From assembly GCF_025751575.1 (NCBI RefSeq), contig NZ_JAOWLA010000003.1:1-64000 (forward strand): a stretch of DNA of 64,000 nucleotides, written 5' to 3'. Positions 24,426 through 34,765 of this stretch are shown in pieces (positions within the stretch are counted from its first letter, which is position 1; the number at the start of each line of letters is the position of its first letter). Source of the DNA: Albidovulum sediminicola. GTDB taxonomy: Bacteria > Pseudomonadota > Alphaproteobacteria > Rhodobacterales > Rhodobacteraceae. The position numbers and the translations under genes are program-made. Under the pieces are notes generated by a model. That model ran no database searches. It was not told the DNA's origin and worked only from the letters and a program-made list of their open reading frames with translations.

Positions 24426-26003
24426 ATGCGCGATTTTCAGTTTCCGGGGCGTTCGCCCGTTCTTGCCACCGAGGGGATGTGCGCGACCTCGCACCCGCTT
24501 GCCGCGCAGGCCGCGCTCCGGGTGTTGCAGGAAGGTGGCAACGCGGTTGATGCCGCGATTGCCGGGGCGGTCCTGCTGGGCTTTGCGGAGCCGCAGTCCT
24601 GCGGCATCGGCGGCGATTGCTTCGCCCTTCTGAAACCTGCCGGGCAAGAGCGGATCATCGCGCTGAACGGTTCGGGGCGGGCGCCCGCGGGGCTGTCGGC
24701 GGCCGCGCTCCGCGATCGCGGGCAGACCATGATCGGGACCGAGTCGGTCGAATCGGTCACCGTCCCCGGCGCGATCGACGCCCTCTGCCGGCTCTCGGCC
24801 GATTGGGGGCGGTCGGGCCTGGCGGCGAGCCTCGCCCCCGCGATCCACTATGCAGAGGTCGGCGTCCCCGTGGCCCCGCGCGTGGCCTTCGATTGGCCGG
24901 AGGGCGAGGAACGCCTGTCCGGCGCGGCGCGCTCCTTCTACCTGGATCGGGATCGGGCGCTCGGCGTCGGCCAGGTGTTCCGCGCACCCGGCCAGGCGGA
25001 GGTCCTCAGGCGCATCGCGCGCGAAGGCCGCGCGGGCTTTTACGAGGGCGAGGTCGCGGAGGACATGGTTGCCTCGCTGCGGGCCGTGGGGGGGACGCAT
25101 ACACTCGATGATTTCGCGGCCACCGCCTGCGCCTATACGGAGCCGGTCAGCGGGGACTACCGCGGCCATGAACTGGTCGAACATCCGCCCAACGGGCAGG
25201 GCGCGACCGCGATCCTGATGCTGAATATCCTGTCGCACTTCGACCTGCCCGCGCTCGATCCGATGGGGGCCGCCCGCGCCCATCTTGAGGCCGAGGCGGC
25301 AAAGCTTGCCTATGACGCGCGCGACCGCTTCATCGCCGACCCGGATCATACCAGCCGGATCGACCATATGCTGGCGCCGGAAACGGCGGCGCGACTCGCG
25401 GGCCTGATCGACCCCCGGCGCGCGATGAATCAGGTCACCTGGCGGACCGAGGCCGTCCATCGCGACACGGTCTATATCACCGTGGTCGATCGCGACCGCA
25501 TGGCCGTGTCGCTGATCTATTCCACCTACTGGGGCTTCGGGTCGGGCATCGCGTCGGAGCGCTTCGGCATCCTGTTCCAGAACCGCGGCGCGGGCTTCAC
25601 GTTGACCGAAGGGCATCCCAACGAGGCGGGCGGCGGCAAGCGGTCGATGCACACGATCATCCCGGGCATGCTGCGGCAGGGGGGGCGGGTGCTCATGCCC
25701 TTCGGGGTAATGGGTGGGGCTTACCAGCCTACCGGCCATGTGCGCTTCCTGACCAACCATCTGAACCATGGAATGGACCTCCAGCAGGCGATCGATGCCC
25801 CCCGCGCCTTTGCCGAGGACGGTGTGCTGGGTCTGGAACGCGGCTACTCCGACGCGGTGGCTGCGGAACTGGCCGAGATGGGGCACGCGGTCACGCGCCT
25901 CGACCGCCCGCTGGGCGGAGGCCAGGCGATCCGGATCGAGGAAACGGGTGTTCTGGTCGGGGCGTCCGATCCGCGAAAGGACGGCTGTGCGCTGGGCTAC
26001 TAG
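24426..26003 (+). CDS. Gamma-glutamyltransferase family protein
   Basis: This 525-residue Ntn-hydrolase family protein would self-cleave into two subunits. N-terminal features are AALRVLQEGGNAVDAAIAGA and SCGIGGDCFALL. The probable autoprocessing and nucleophile Thr lies in RDTVYITVVDRDRMAVSLI, aligned with the TTHxSVVD motif of classical GGTs. The substrate-loop motif GGGKRSMHTIIPGM replaces the classical GKRPLSSMSPTI, so substrate choice may differ from glutathione. No signal peptide is visible, so it seems cytoplasmic, unlike periplasmic E. coli Ggt. GTGGAGG precedes the ATG. The family is certain; activity on gamma-glutamyl compounds is only likely. Confidence 0.85.
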   Translation: MRDFQFPGRSPVLATEGMCATSHPLAAQAALRVLQEGGNAVDAAIAGAVLLGFAEPQSCGIGGDCFALLKPAGQERIIALNGSGRAPAGLSAAALRDRGQTMIGTESVESVTVPGAIDALCRLSADWGRSGLAASLAPAIHYAEVGVPVAPRVAFDWPEGEERLSGAARSFYLDRDRALGVGQVFRAPGQAEVLRRIAREGRAGFYEGEVAEDMVASLRAVGGTHTLDDFAATACAYTEPVSGDYRGHELVEHPPNGQGATAILMLNILSHFDLPALDPMGAARAHLEAEAAKLAYDARDRFIADPDHTSRIDHMLAPETAARLAGLIDPRRAMNQVTWRTEAVHRDTVYITVVDRDRMAVSLIYSTYWGFGSGIASERFGILFQNRGAGFTLTEGHPNEAGGGKRSMHTIIPGMLRQGGRVLMPFGVMGGAYQPTGHVRFLTNHLNHGMDLQQAIDAPRAFAEDGVLGLERGYSDAVAAELAEMGHAVTRLDRPLGGGQAIRIEETGVLVGASDPRKDGCALGY

Positions 26004-26006
26004 CGC

Positions 26007-26333
26007 TCAGTTCATCTGGTAATGCAGCGGATAGCGGCCATCCTCGAAATCCCCGAACAGGTCGGGCAGATCGGGGTGGCCCACCGGGCCGCCCAGGGCG
26101 TCTGGGATCAGGTTCTGCTCCGAGACATAGGCGACGTAATAGCTTTCGTCGTTCTCGGCCAGAAGGTGGTAGAAGGGCTGGTTTTTCGCCGGGCGGCTTT
26201 CCTCCGGGATGGCGTCGTACCATTCCTGCGTGTTGGAAAAGATCGCATCGACATCAAAGACAACGCCCCGGAAGCTGTGCTTCCGATGTCTCAGCACCTG
26301 GCCGAGGTGATATTTTGCATTGCTCTTCAGCAT
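26007..26333 (-). CDS. hspQ: Heat-shock protein HspQ
   Basis: This 108-residue protein matches HspQ (YccV, hemimethylated-DNA-binding family). It has AKYHLGQVLRHRKHSFRGVV near the start, NQPFYHLLAENDESYYVAYV in the middle and LFGDFEDGRYPLHYQMN at the end. In enterobacteria HspQ is a specificity factor and substrate of the Lon protease and is heat-induced. It converges on the gamma-glutamyltransferase gene three bases away. An AT-rich CCTATTTAAG at 26349-26358 on this strand could be part of its promoter, but no clear -35 partner was found. Confidence 0.94.
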   Translation of the reverse strand: MLKSNAKYHLGQVLRHRKHSFRGVVFDVDAIFSNTQEWYDAIPEESRPAKNQPFYHLLAENDESYYVAYVSEQNLIPDALGGPVGHPDLPDLFGDFEDGRYPLHYQMN

Positions 26334-26578
26334 CGATCAGTCCCCACCCTTAAATAGGTACCTCGGCAGGGCCGCCGATGTCCATATTCGAAGCCGAATC
26401 ATGCGGAAACAGTCTGTGATCGCTGCCCTGACAGTGCGCCCTTTGCGGGCCTGAAAAGCCGCTGCGACGGGTCGGGCCCGGCGAGTTTGGGTCTCACGCC
26501 GACGCCGCTGCGGGATTGTGATTCCAACCGCTGCCCGAACCCGCTAAAATCACCGCAAAACAAAGACTGAGAGGCAGT

Positions 26579-27157
26579 ATGGGCAGATATCTGTGCATCG
26601 CGCTGGTGATGCTGCTTGCGGCGTGCGGCGGTGGCGGCAAGGCGCCGCGCAACCTGGAAGATGCGTGCGAGATCACGAAGGAACGGCCCGCCTACCTGCG
26701 CGCGATGAAGCGCACCGAGGCGAAGTGGGGCGTTCCGGTCGCGGTCCAGATGGCCACGATCTACCAGGAGTCCAAGTTCATCAGCAACGCCAAGACCCCG
26801 CGCAAGTTCGCGCTGGGGATCATCCCCATGGGGCGGCAAAGCTCGGCCTATGGCTACAGCCAGGCGCTCGACGGGACGTGGGATGAATACCGCCGGGTCA
26901 CCGGGCGCTGGGGGGCCAAGCGTCAGCGGATCGACGACGCCACCGACTTCATCGGCTGGTACATGGACCAGAGCGAGCAGAAGCTGGGCATCCTGAAATT
27001 CGACGCCACGAACCAGTATCTCGCCTATCATGAGGGGCGCAACGGCTACAGCCGCGGGTCGCATCTGCAAAAGGCCTGGCTCTTGCGGGTGGCCGACGAT
27101 GTCGGCGCCCGCGCGCAGATGTATCACCAGCAGCTTTACCGCTGCGGCAAGCTCTAG
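26579..27157 (+). CDS. Lytic transglycosylase-like (SLT fold) lipoprotein
   Basis: This 192-residue protein has a lipoprotein signal with lipobox MLLAAC (Cys16), followed by GGGG. The domain shows VAVQMATIYQESKFISNAKT, where the Glu of QES corresponds to the catalytic acid of SLT-type transglycosylases, then SSAYGYSQALDGTWDEY and DFIGWYMDQ. This is the pattern of a lysozyme-like murein hydrolase anchored in the outer membrane. It would cut glycan strands of peptidoglycan in the periplasm. It stands alone between divergent hspQ and convergent lolA. Confidence 0.85.
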   Translation: MGRYLCIALVMLLAACGGGGKAPRNLEDACEITKERPAYLRAMKRTEAKWGVPVAVQMATIYQESKFISNAKTPRKFALGIIPMGRQSSAYGYSQALDGTWDEYRRVTGRWGAKRQRIDDATDFIGWYMDQSEQKLGILKFDATNQYLAYHEGRNGYSRGSHLQKAWLLRVADDVGARAQMYHQQLYRCGKL

Positions 27158-27163
27158 GCGGGC

Positions 27164-27757
27164 TCAGTTGAGCCCGCGCTTCTCGGCCTCGTAGTTGATC
27201 GAGAAGGTCGTGGGCTTGTAGGTCATCCCGGTCTTCAGCGCGTCCAGCACCACGGTCGTCTGGTTGCCGGTTTCATCGGTCACGGTCCACTGGCGCAGGG
27301 CGACCGGGTCGGCCGAGAAGGCGAGCGTCAGTGTGCCGTATTCGGGATGCTCGGGGTCCTGCGCCACCACAAGGGTGAGCGGCCCCTGTTCCTGATGCCC
27401 GACGACCATCCTGGCGCGGGCTAGGTCGATGTTGCGCGCAAGGATCAGGTTCAGCGGCGTCTTCGACAGCGGATACTGCTCGGGCGGCTGGTTCGACTTC
27501 GGATCGAAGATCGCCAACTGCCCGCCAGAGGCCAGGACCAGCGTGGCGTCGGGCGTGTATTCGAACCGCATGCGCCCCGGGCGCTGGATCAGGACCCGGC
27601 CCTTCGAGACGCTGCCGTCCGCGTTCTGTTGCGTGAACGCGGCCTCGGCCGTGGTGAGGCCATTGAGATAGCCCGAGAGCTGCGCAAGCGAAAGCTTCTC
27701 GGCCTGGGCCGGAAGGGCGAGGAGCGCGGCAAGCGCGGCAAGGAGATGCGTTTTCAT
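27164..27757 (-). CDS. lolA: Outer-membrane lipoprotein carrier protein LolA
   Basis: This 197-residue periplasmic protein has a signal peptide (MKTHLLAALAALLALPAQA, cleavage before EKLSLAQ). The LolA fold follows: LNGLTTAEAAFTQQNADGS, GRVLIQRPGRMRFEYTP and IFDPKSNQPPEQYPLSKTPL. LolA shuttles lipoproteins from LolCDE to the outer membrane. It lies downstream of ftsK on the same strand after a 116-base gap, an arrangement common in alphaproteobacteria. Confidence 0.95.
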   Translation of the reverse strand: MKTHLLAALAALLALPAQAEKLSLAQLSGYLNGLTTAEAAFTQQNADGSVSKGRVLIQRPGRMRFEYTPDATLVLASGGQLAIFDPKSNQPPEQYPLSKTPLNLILARNIDLARARMVVGHQEQGPLTLVVAQDPEHPEYGTLTLAFSADPVALRQWTVTDETGNQTTVVLDALKTGMTYKPTTFSINYEAEKRGLN

Positions 27758-27873
27758 GCGCCCTATCTAAGAGGTTCCCGAATGTTATGCCATAACGCCG
27801 GCCGAGGATCGGCGGAATGCCGTCATCCCTGTTGGCGGCGACCGCACCGCCGCCGAGGCCGACAGGCGGCGGC

Positions 27874-30714
27874 TTATTGCTCCGGCACCAGGATCTCCCG
27901 CTTGCCGACGTGGTTCGCGGCCGAGACAAGGCCCTGCTCCTCCATCTGCTCCACCAGCCTTGCGGCCTTGTTGTAGCCGATGCCGAGCTTCCGCTGGATG
28001 TAGGATGTCGAGACCTTGCGGTCGCGCAGCACAACCTGCACCGCCTGGTCGTAAAGCGCGTCGTCGCCATCGGTATTGCCGCCAAGGCCAAGGACGAGGT
28101 CGATGTCGGCCTCCTTCTCCTCATCCGGGCCCTCGACGACGCCGGACATGTATTCGGGCGGGCCGAAGGATTTCAGGTGGGTCACGATCTCCTCGACCTC
28201 TTCGTCAGAGACGAAGGGGCCGTGGATGCGGGTGATGCGCGAGCCGCCGGCCATGTAGAGCATATCGCCCATGCCCAGAAGCTGCTCGGCCCCCATCTCG
28301 CCCAGGATCGTGCGGCTGTCGATCTTGGAGGTCACCTGGAACGAGATCCGGGTCGGGAAGTTGGCCTTGATGGTGCCGGTGATGACATCGACCGAGGGAC
28401 GCTGCGTCGCCATGATCAGGTGGATGCCGCTGGCCCGCGCCATTTGCGCCAGACGCTGGATGCAGGCCTCGATCTCTTTCCCTGCGACCATCATGAGGTC
28501 GGCCATCTCGTCCACGATGACGACGATATAGGGGATGGGCTTCGGCTCGATCTCCTCCGTCTCGAAGATCGGATCGCCGGTTTCCTCGTCGAAGCCGGTC
28601 TGGACGGTGCGCTTGAACATCTCGCCATTGGCCAGCGCCTCGCGGACGCGGCCGTTGTAGCCATCGATGTTGCGCACGCCCATCTTGGACATCTTGCGGT
28701 AGCGTTCCTCCATCTCGCCCACGACCCATTTCAGCGCGACGACGGCCTTCTTGGGGTCGGTGACGACGGGGGAGAGTAGATGCGGGATGCCGTCATAAAC
28801 GGACAGTTCCAGCATCTTGGGGTCGATCATGATCAGCCGGCATTCGTCCGGCGTCAGCCGGTAAAGGAGCGACAGGATCATGGTGTTGATCGCCACCGAC
28901 TTGCCCGAGCCGGTGGTCCCGGCGATCAGCAGGTGGGGCATCTTGGCCAGGTTCGCGACCACCGGCTCACCGGCGATATCCTTGCCAAGCGCCAGCGGCA
29001 GGCGGTGGTTGCCGTCGCCGAAATCGCGCGCGGCGAGGATCTCGCGCAGCACCACCTTTTCGCGCCGCGCGTTGGGAAGCTCGATCCCGATGACCGAGCG
29101 GCCCGGCACGGTCGAGACGCGGGCCGAAAGCGCGGACATCGACCGCGCGATGTCGTCGGCAAGTCCGATGACGCGGCTGGCCTTCAGCCCCGGTGCGGGC
29201 TCCAGCTCATACATCGTGACGACCGGACCGGGGCGGACCGAGACGATGTCGCCCTTGACGCCGTAGTCGTCGAGCACGCTTTCCAGCATCCGGGCGTTTT
29301 CCTCCAGCGCCTCGTCGGAAAGCTGGTGGCGCTCGATCGTGACGGCGCTGGTCAGAAGCGACAGCGGCGGCAGTTCATAGGTCGAACCGGCCGCAGGTTC
29401 GTCGAAACGCAGACGCGGCTGTGCCTCCGCCAGCGCCTGGCGCGACGGCGCGGGGGGCTTGCGTTCGGCGTGCTGGACGACACGGCGCGGCTCGCTGCGG
29501 GGCAGCGCGGGCGCCTCGGCGGGTTCATCAAGGTCGAGGTCGTCGAAGATGTTGGCCTCTTCCATCTCCTCGACCTGCAACTCGCCGCGCAGGAGCGCGG
29601 CCGCGGTCACGGGCGGTTCATCGGGAAGCGGGGCATCGTGCCAGGCGGCCTGCAAAACCGGCTCGGTGCGGGTCAGGCCGGGTTCGACCCGCTCCGGCAT
29701 CTGCGGGTCCAGGCGCGCGGCGCTTTGGCCGGTGCGCGACTTCACGGCATCGGCGATGCGTTCGCGGATACGCTCGGCGCTGGGCGCTTCCCCGGACCAA
29801 CCATGGTGAGAGGGCGCGCGTTCCACCAGTTCGGGCTCGACCCGAAGCTCGGGATCGCCGCGCAGAAGTGCGCCCACCTTGCCCAGAAGGCCCGGACGTG
29901 CGGCGCCACCCTCGGCAAGCGGGGCGGGAAAGCGCGGTTCGGCCCGCAGCACGCCCGCGCGGCGCGGGGCCGCTTCGACAGGTTCCCAATCCTCTTCCTC
30001 GGCCTCGTCGCGGCGGGCACGGCGGCGTTCGCTCAGCGTCTGCGCCCCCTTGAGCGAGGCGACCGCCCCGCGGCCGAGCATGCGCAGCACCCAGTCATAG
30101 CCGACGATCGTGCCGACCAGCAGGAAGCGCGCGATCTGCGCAAGCTCGCGCCGGTCGAAGCCCAGGACGAAGGCGAGCATCGCGAGGGAGCCGATGCCGA
30201 TCAGCGCCGACACGATCTTGAGCGCCAGCCCCGCATCAAGCGGCGCGATGCCGAGGACCGCCCCCAGCACCGTGTCGCCGAAAAGCCCGCCCAGGCCGAA
30301 GCTGTGCAGCCAGCCCACGCCCGGTGCGTGGGTGGAGGCATAGACCGACAGCGTGGCGATCGCGATCGGGGCGAAGATGACCCGCGACAGCGCGCGGTCC
30401 TCCCCGGCATGCGCGACGAAGCGCAGGCCCCAGACGGTAAAGACCAGCGCCAGCCCCCAGGCCCCGTAGCCGGCGATGACGTAAAGTGGCGAGGCGATGG
30501 CCGCGCCGAAACGACCGAGCAGGTTTTGCGCCGGCTCGTCGGTGGCGGCCAGCCAGCTTGGATCGTCGGGGCTGTAGCTGCCGATGATCAGCGCCGTCGC
30601 GATCCCCGCCGCCAGCAGGAGGATGCCCAGAAGCTCCTTCCCGCGCCGTTCGATCACGGCCTGGGTGTGCTGGTCCAGAAGCGGGTCGCGCTGCCGTGCC
30701 TGATAGGATGCCAT
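27874..30714 (-). CDS. ftsK: DNA translocase FtsK
   Basis: This 946-residue inner-membrane ATPase coordinates chromosome segregation with septation. Four to five N-terminal membrane helices (about residues 25-170) are followed by a Pro/Glu/Arg-rich linker to about 430. The motor has Walker [19 protein letters not shown] near residue 603 and Walker [13 protein letters not shown] near 738. A C-terminal gamma winged-helix domain ([20 protein letters not shown]) recognises KOPS sequences and activates XerD. The ATG at 30714 ([15 protein letters not shown]) is preferred to one at 30729 because GAGGACGG precedes it. It follows the aminotransferase gene by 11 bases. Confidence 0.97.
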   Translation of the reverse strand: MASYQARQRDPLLDQHTQAVIERRGKELLGILLLAAGIATALIIGSYSPDDPSWLAATDEPAQNLLGRFGAAIASPLYVIAGYGAWGLALVFTVWGLRFVAHAGEDRALSRVIFAPIAIATLSVYASTHAPGVGWLHSFGLGGLFGDTVLGAVLGIAPLDAGLALKIVSALIGIGSLAMLAFVLGFDRRELAQIARFLLVGTIVGYDWVLRMLGRGAVASLKGAQTLSERRRARRDEAEEEDWEPVEAAPRRAGVLRAEPRFPAPLAEGGAARPGLLGKVGALLRGDPELRVEPELVERAPSHHGWSGEAPSAERIRERIADAVKSRTGQSAARLDPQMPERVEPGLTRTEPVLQAAWHDAPLPDEPPVTAAALLRGELQVEEMEEANIFDDLDLDEPAEAPALPRSEPRRVVQHAERKPPAPSRQALAEAQPRLRFDEPAAGSTYELPPLSLLTSAVTIERHQLSDEALEENARMLESVLDDYGVKGDIVSVRPGPVVTMYELEPAPGLKASRVIGLADDIARSMSALSARVSTVPGRSVIGIELPNARREKVVLREILAARDFGDGNHRLPLALGKDIAGEPVVANLAKMPHLLIAGTTGSGKSVAINTMILSLLYRLTPDECRLIMIDPKMLELSVYDGIPHLLSPVVTDPKKAVVALKWVVGEMEERYRKMSKMGVRNIDGYNGRVREALANGEMFKRTVQTGFDEETGDPIFETEEIEPKPIPYIVVIVDEMADLMMVAGKEIEACIQRLAQMARASGIHLIMATQRPSVDVITGTIKANFPTRISFQVTSKIDSRTILGEMGAEQLLGMGDMLYMAGGSRITRIHGPFVSDEEVEEIVTHLKSFGPPEYMSGVVEGPDEEKEADIDLVLGLGGNTDGDDALYDQAVQVVLRDRKVSTSYIQRKLGIGYNKAARLVEQMEEQGLVSAANHVGKREILVPEQ

Positions 30715-30725
30715 CTTTGCCGTCC

Positions 30726-31904
30726 TCAACCGTAGAGGCAGTCGCGAAGCCGGATCAGCCCGCGCTGCATTTCTTCCTTGGGGGTCACCATCGCCACGCG
30801 GATGTAGCCCTTGCCCGGATTTTCGCCCGCCACCTCGCGCGCAAGATAGGCGCCGGGCAGGACCCGAACGCCGGTTTCGCGCCAGAGCCTGAGCGCCGCC
30901 GCCTCTCCGTCCTCGACCGGGAGCCAGAGGAAGAAGCCGCCTTCAGGGGATTGGTAGCCTTGCAGGCCCGAAAACACCTGATCGGCGATGCGGAACTTCT
31001 CGTGATAAAGCGCGCGGTTCTCCTCCACATGCGCCTCGTCGGCCCAGACGCGTTCGGAAACGCGCTGGATCGGAAGTGGCAGGGGGGCGCCGCCGTAGTT
31101 GCGCAACTGGCGCAGGCGTGTGATTGCCTGCGGCCCGCCCGCGACAAAACCCGACCGCAGACCGGGCAGGTTCGACCGCTTGGAAAGCGAATGGAAGACC
31201 GCGACCTGTTCGGGGTCCGCGCCGGTCTCGGCCGCGACCTGAAGCGCGCCGGGCGGCGGGGCATCGCGCCAGATCTCCGAATAGCATTCGTCTGCAAGCA
31301 GCGTGAAGCCGTGCCGTTCGGCCAGCGCCAGAACCTCGGCCAGGTAATCGCGCGGGGCCACGGCCCCTTGCGGGTTCGCGGGCGAGCAAAGGTAGGCGAG
31401 AGCCACGCGGTCAAGCAGATCCGGGGCCAGGCCCGCATAGTCGGGCAGGAAGCCCGTCGCCGCGGTCGCGGGCACATAGACCGGTTCCGCGCCCACGCTG
31501 AGGGCCGCCGCGGCATAGACCTGGTAGAACGGGTTCGGCATCAGGACGACGGGGCGCTTGCCCCGCTTCGTCTCCGGACACAGCGCCATGCAGGCGTCGA
31601 AGAGTCCCTCTCGTGTGCCGTTCAGCGGCATGATGCGATCGGGCCCAAGCCTCACGCCGTAGCGGCGCGCGATCCAGTCCGAGATGGCGGCCAGAAGTTC
31701 GGGCGTGCCGTCGTTCGGCGGGTATTGCGCAAAGCCTTGCAGGTTGGCGGCCAGAACCTCGCCCACGAAGCCGGGCATGGGATGGCGCGGCTCGCCAATG
31801 GTCATGGCAATAGGCTCGCCGCCCGGTGCGTGGACGTCAAGAAGCTTCCGCAGACGCGGAAACGCGTAGTCAGGCAGGTTCGAGAACCGCTCGGGAAACG
31901 CCAT
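30726..31904 (-). CDS. Class I/II aminotransferase (DapC-like)
   Basis: This 392-residue PLP enzyme has the fold-type I features [22 protein letters not shown], the PLP-ring region [15 protein letters not shown] and [11 protein letters not shown], and the Schiff-base Lys in [17 protein letters not shown] substrate carboxylate Arg is found in [10 protein letters not shown]. The closest recognisable type is N-succinyldiaminopimelate aminotransferase, which would complement dapE at 40766, but other acceptors are possible. It is the first gene of the aminotransferase-ftsK unit, 153 bases after the amidase gene. Confidence 0.85.
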   Translation of the reverse strand: MAFPERFSNLPDYAFPRLRKLLDVHAPGGEPIAMTIGEPRHPMPGFVGEVLAANLQGFAQYPPNDGTPELLAAISDWIARRYGVRLGPDRIMPLNGTREGLFDACMALCPETKRGKRPVVLMPNPFYQVYAAAALSVGAEPVYVPATAATGFLPDYAGLAPDLLDRVALAYLCSPANPQGAVAPRDYLAEVLALAERHGFTLLADECYSEIWRDAPPPGALQVAAETGADPEQVAVFHSLSKRSNLPGLRSGFVAGGPQAITRLRQLRNYGGAPLPLPIQRVSERVWADEAHVEENRALYHEKFRIADQVFSGLQGYQSPEGGFFLWLPVEDGEAAALRLWRETGVRVLPGAYLAREVAGENPGKGYIRVAMVTPKEEMQRGLIRLRDCLYG

Positions 31905-32057
31905 TCATGCCTCAGTTTCCGGGGTCATTTCGCCCCGTTTTGCAGGAACTTTAGCCAATGCGCGGCGCCCGGTCCAGAAAAAGCAATGGATTCCCGCCGG
32001 TTGTTCGCCCCGATTGTGGCATTTCCGCCGGGGATTTGGCCCCGGCAGGGCGGCGCT

Positions 32058-33386
32058 TCAGGCCAGCGCCGCCTCGGCCGCCGCACCAAGCCGCAGAAGC
32101 CGCTCCTCGCCCATGGGGGCGCCAAGCAGCGTGATGCCGCAGGCGGGAACGCCCGTGGGCAGCGTCAGCCCGCAAAGCCCCATCAGGTTGCCGATCCGCG
32201 TATTGCGTAACGCCAGGAGGTTCTCGGTCGTGAAATAGGCCTCATCCGACATGAGCCGCGCGACATCCGGGGGCAGGATGGGCGATGTCGGGGTCAAGAC
32301 CGCGTCGTAGCCGGCAGTGCGGGCGCGCCACAGCGCGCGAAGCTCGTGCAGGCGGCGCCAACCGGCTACATAGTCCGACCCGGCGAACCTGCGGCCCAGG
32401 CGGAAGCGTTCGCGGACGGGGGCATACATCAGGTCTGGCTCCGCCTCGATCCGATGGGCCCAGGTGCCATAGGCCTCGGTCGTAAAGAGGATGCCGGAAA
32501 GCCCCTGCGCCTCCTCCAGTTCGGGGGAGGTGTCGCGCTCGACCGTGGCGCCAGCGGCCTGAAGGCGGGCCACCGCGTTTTCGAACGCGGCCAGCGGTGC
32601 CTCGCGGCAGTCCGGCAGCGCCACCGATTCCATCACCAGAAGGCGCGCGCCCCGCAGGCTGGCACCGCGCAGGTCGGCGGGTTTGGTCCCCTCCATTGCC
32701 GCCAGAAGCAGGGACGCATCCTCGACCGTCCGGGTCAGGGGGCCCACCGTGTCGAAGCTTTCACAAAGCGGCACGACCCCCGTCAGCGGCAGGCGGCCGT
32801 GGGTGGTCTTCAGCCCCACAAGGTTGTTCCAGGCGGCCGGAATGCGGACCGAGCCACCCGTGTCGGACCCGATCCCTGCGGCGGCCAGCCCGAAGGCGAC
32901 CGATGTCGCCGCGCCGGAGGACGACCCCCCCGGGGCCAGCGCCGGGTCGTTCACATTGGGCGGCGTCGCCGCCATCGGGTTCACGCCGAGGCCGGAGAAC
33001 GCCAGTTCCGTCATATGGGTCTTGCCCAGGCAGACGAGGCCCTGGAGCCGGGCCTTCGCCAGAACCTCCGCGTCCGCATGGGGAATGCGCCCCTTGAGCA
33101 GAAGCGAGCCCGCCTCGGTCGCGGTGCCCGCCGTGTCGAAAAGGTCCTTCCAGGAAATTGGCACCCCGTCGAGGGGCGAAAGCCTTTGACCCGCGCGGGC
33201 CCTTGCGCCGGCGGCCTCCGCCTCGGCCAGGGCGCGGGCCTCGGTGGTGCGGGCGTAGATGCGGAACTCCGGGTCGGTCTCGCGGATCGCATCCAGGAAA
33301 GCGGCTGTCAGTTCGACCGGGTCGATCCTGCCCGCCCCGATCGCGCGGCCCAGATCGCCCGCGCTCATCGTCCGCCAGTCCTGCAT
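32058..33386 (-). CDS. Amidase signature family protein
   Basis: This 442-residue protein contains the full amidase-signature catalytic triad: Lys in LDGVPISWKDLFD, the cis-Ser in LAPGGSSSGAATSVAFG, and the nucleophile Ser in GIGSDTGGSVRIPAAW. It hydrolyses an amide bond, but the substrate cannot be read from sequence; GatA is unlikely because gatB and gatC are absent. GAGGGAGG precedes the ATG at 33386 (MQDWRTMSAGDLG). It is divergent from the UbiH-like gene with only 84 bases between starts, so promoters must overlap. Confidence 0.92.
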   Translation of the reverse strand: MQDWRTMSAGDLGRAIGAGRIDPVELTAAFLDAIRETDPEFRIYARTTEARALAEAEAAGARARAGQRLSPLDGVPISWKDLFDTAGTATEAGSLLLKGRIPHADAEVLAKARLQGLVCLGKTHMTELAFSGLGVNPMAATPPNVNDPALAPGGSSSGAATSVAFGLAAAGIGSDTGGSVRIPAAWNNLVGLKTTHGRLPLTGVVPLCESFDTVGPLTRTVEDASLLLAAMEGTKPADLRGASLRGARLLVMESVALPDCREAPLAAFENAVARLQAAGATVERDTSPELEEAQGLSGILFTTEAYGTWAHRIEAEPDLMYAPVRERFRLGRRFAGSDYVAGWRRLHELRALWRARTAGYDAVLTPTSPILPPDVARLMSDEAYFTTENLLALRNTRIGNLMGLCGLTLPTGVPACGITLLGAPMGEERLLRLGAAAEAALA

Positions 33387-33470
33387 GCCGTCCTCCCTCG
33401 GGTGTTCGCGCGAACGGTAGCGGCAAGGCAGCGCATGGACAATCCCGGCCCGCAAGCGATACTTGGCGCC

Positions 33471-34697
33471 ATGAAGATGAATGCGGATGTAATCGTCGTG
33501 GGCGGCGGGCTGAACGGGCCCGCCTTGGCGCTGGCGCTGGCGCGGGCGGGACTGTCGGTCACCGTCGTCGATGCGCAGCCAGCGCGCGCGCGGGCCGAGG
33601 CGGCCTTTGACGGGCGCGCCTATGCGCTGGCCATCGCCTCGAAGCGGCTTCTGGCGGCGGTCGGTGTCTGGGACCGCGTCGCGGACAAGGTCCAGCCGAT
33701 CCGTGAGATCAAGGCCAGCGACGGGCGCGCGGGTGAGGGTGCTGCCCCCTTCTTCCTGCATTTCGACAGCGCCGAGATTGAGGAAGGCCCGATGGGCTTC
33801 ATGCTCGAAGACCGGCATCTTTACGCGGCCTTCCTTGACGCGATGGGCGAAACGGCGGGCATCACCCATATCCCTGCGACCACGGTCACCGCGCAGGAGG
33901 TGGACCCCGCCGGGGTTACGGTGACGCTATCCGACGGGCGGCACCTGCGGGCGCGCATGATCGCGGGTTGCGACGGGCGCCAATCGGGCACCGCGCAACG
34001 CGCCGGGATCGGCCGCACGGGGTGGAGCTACGGCCAGACCGCGCTGGTCTGCGCGGTCGAGCATGACCGCCCCCATGACGGCATCGCGCAACAGTTCTTC
34101 ATGCCCACCGGGCCGCTTGCGATCCTGCCCCTGCCCGGCAACCGGTCCTCCATCGTCTGGAGCGAGACCGAGCAGAACGCCCGCACGATCGCCGCGCTGG
34201 ATGACGACGCCTTCATGGAGGTCCTGCGCCCGCGCTTCGGCGACTATCTGGGCGACATCCGCCTTGCGGGCGCGCGCTTCACCTATCCGCTGAACCTGAC
34301 GCTGGCCAATCGCTACATCGCCCCCCGCGTGGCGTTGGTGGGCGATGCCGCCCACGGCGTCCACCCGATCGCCGGGCAGGGCCTGAACCTCGGTTTCCGG
34401 GATGTGGCCGCCCTGGCGGAGGTCCTCGTCGGCGCCTACCGGCGGGGGGAGGACATCGGGGCCGAGGATGTGTTGGAACGCTACCAAAGCTGGCGGCGGT
34501 TCGATTCCACCACGCTCGCGCTTGGCATGGATGCGGTCAACAAGCTGTTTTCGAATGATAATTCCGCGCTTCGGGCGGCACGTGACCTTGGCATGGGCCT
34601 CGTCAACGCCGTCCCGGCCCTCCGCCGTGCCTTTATCCGGCAGGCTGCGGGGCTTTCCGACGAGCTGCCCAAACTTCTTAAGGGGCGTGCGCTCTGA
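33471..34697 (+). CDS. UbiH/UbiF/Coq6-family FAD-dependent hydroxylase
   Basis: This 408-residue flavoprotein has the N-terminal FAD-binding VIVVGGGLNGPALALALARAG (about residues 7-27), the DGR motif MIAGCDGRQSGT and the second FAD motif VALVGDAAHGVHPIAGQGLN near residue 285. This is the ubiquinone-biosynthesis hydroxylase family, which adds hydroxyls to the benzoquinone ring. Ring position (UbiH, UbiI, UbiF or UbiL type) cannot be decided. The ATG at 33471 (MKMNADV) or 33477 is used; the long open frame before it is antisense to the amidase. A SnoaL-like gene follows. Confidence 0.9.
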   Translation: MKMNADVIVVGGGLNGPALALALARAGLSVTVVDAQPARARAEAAFDGRAYALAIASKRLLAAVGVWDRVADKVQPIREIKASDGRAGEGAAPFFLHFDSAEIEEGPMGFMLEDRHLYAAFLDAMGETAGITHIPATTVTAQEVDPAGVTVTLSDGRHLRARMIAGCDGRQSGTAQRAGIGRTGWSYGQTALVCAVEHDRPHDGIAQQFFMPTGPLAILPLPGNRSSIVWSETEQNARTIAALDDDAFMEVLRPRFGDYLGDIRLAGARFTYPLNLTLANRYIAPRVALVGDAAHGVHPIAGQGLNLGFRDVAALAEVLVGAYRRGEDIGAEDVLERYQSWRRFDSTTLALGMDAVNKLFSNDNSALRAARDLGMGLVNAVPALRRAFIRQAAGLSDELPKLLKGRAL

Positions 34698-34765
34698 CGT
34701 GGCGACTCATCGCGCCTTCGGGCACTCTATTCGGTGATATCCCCGCCGCAGGAGGGCCACACGCC

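Noticed and set aside
26349-26400. Heat-shock (RpoH-type) promoter before hspQ
   Set aside because: A good CCTATTTAAG is present, but no CTTG-type -35 was found at the proper distance, so it is only mentioned in the gene entry.
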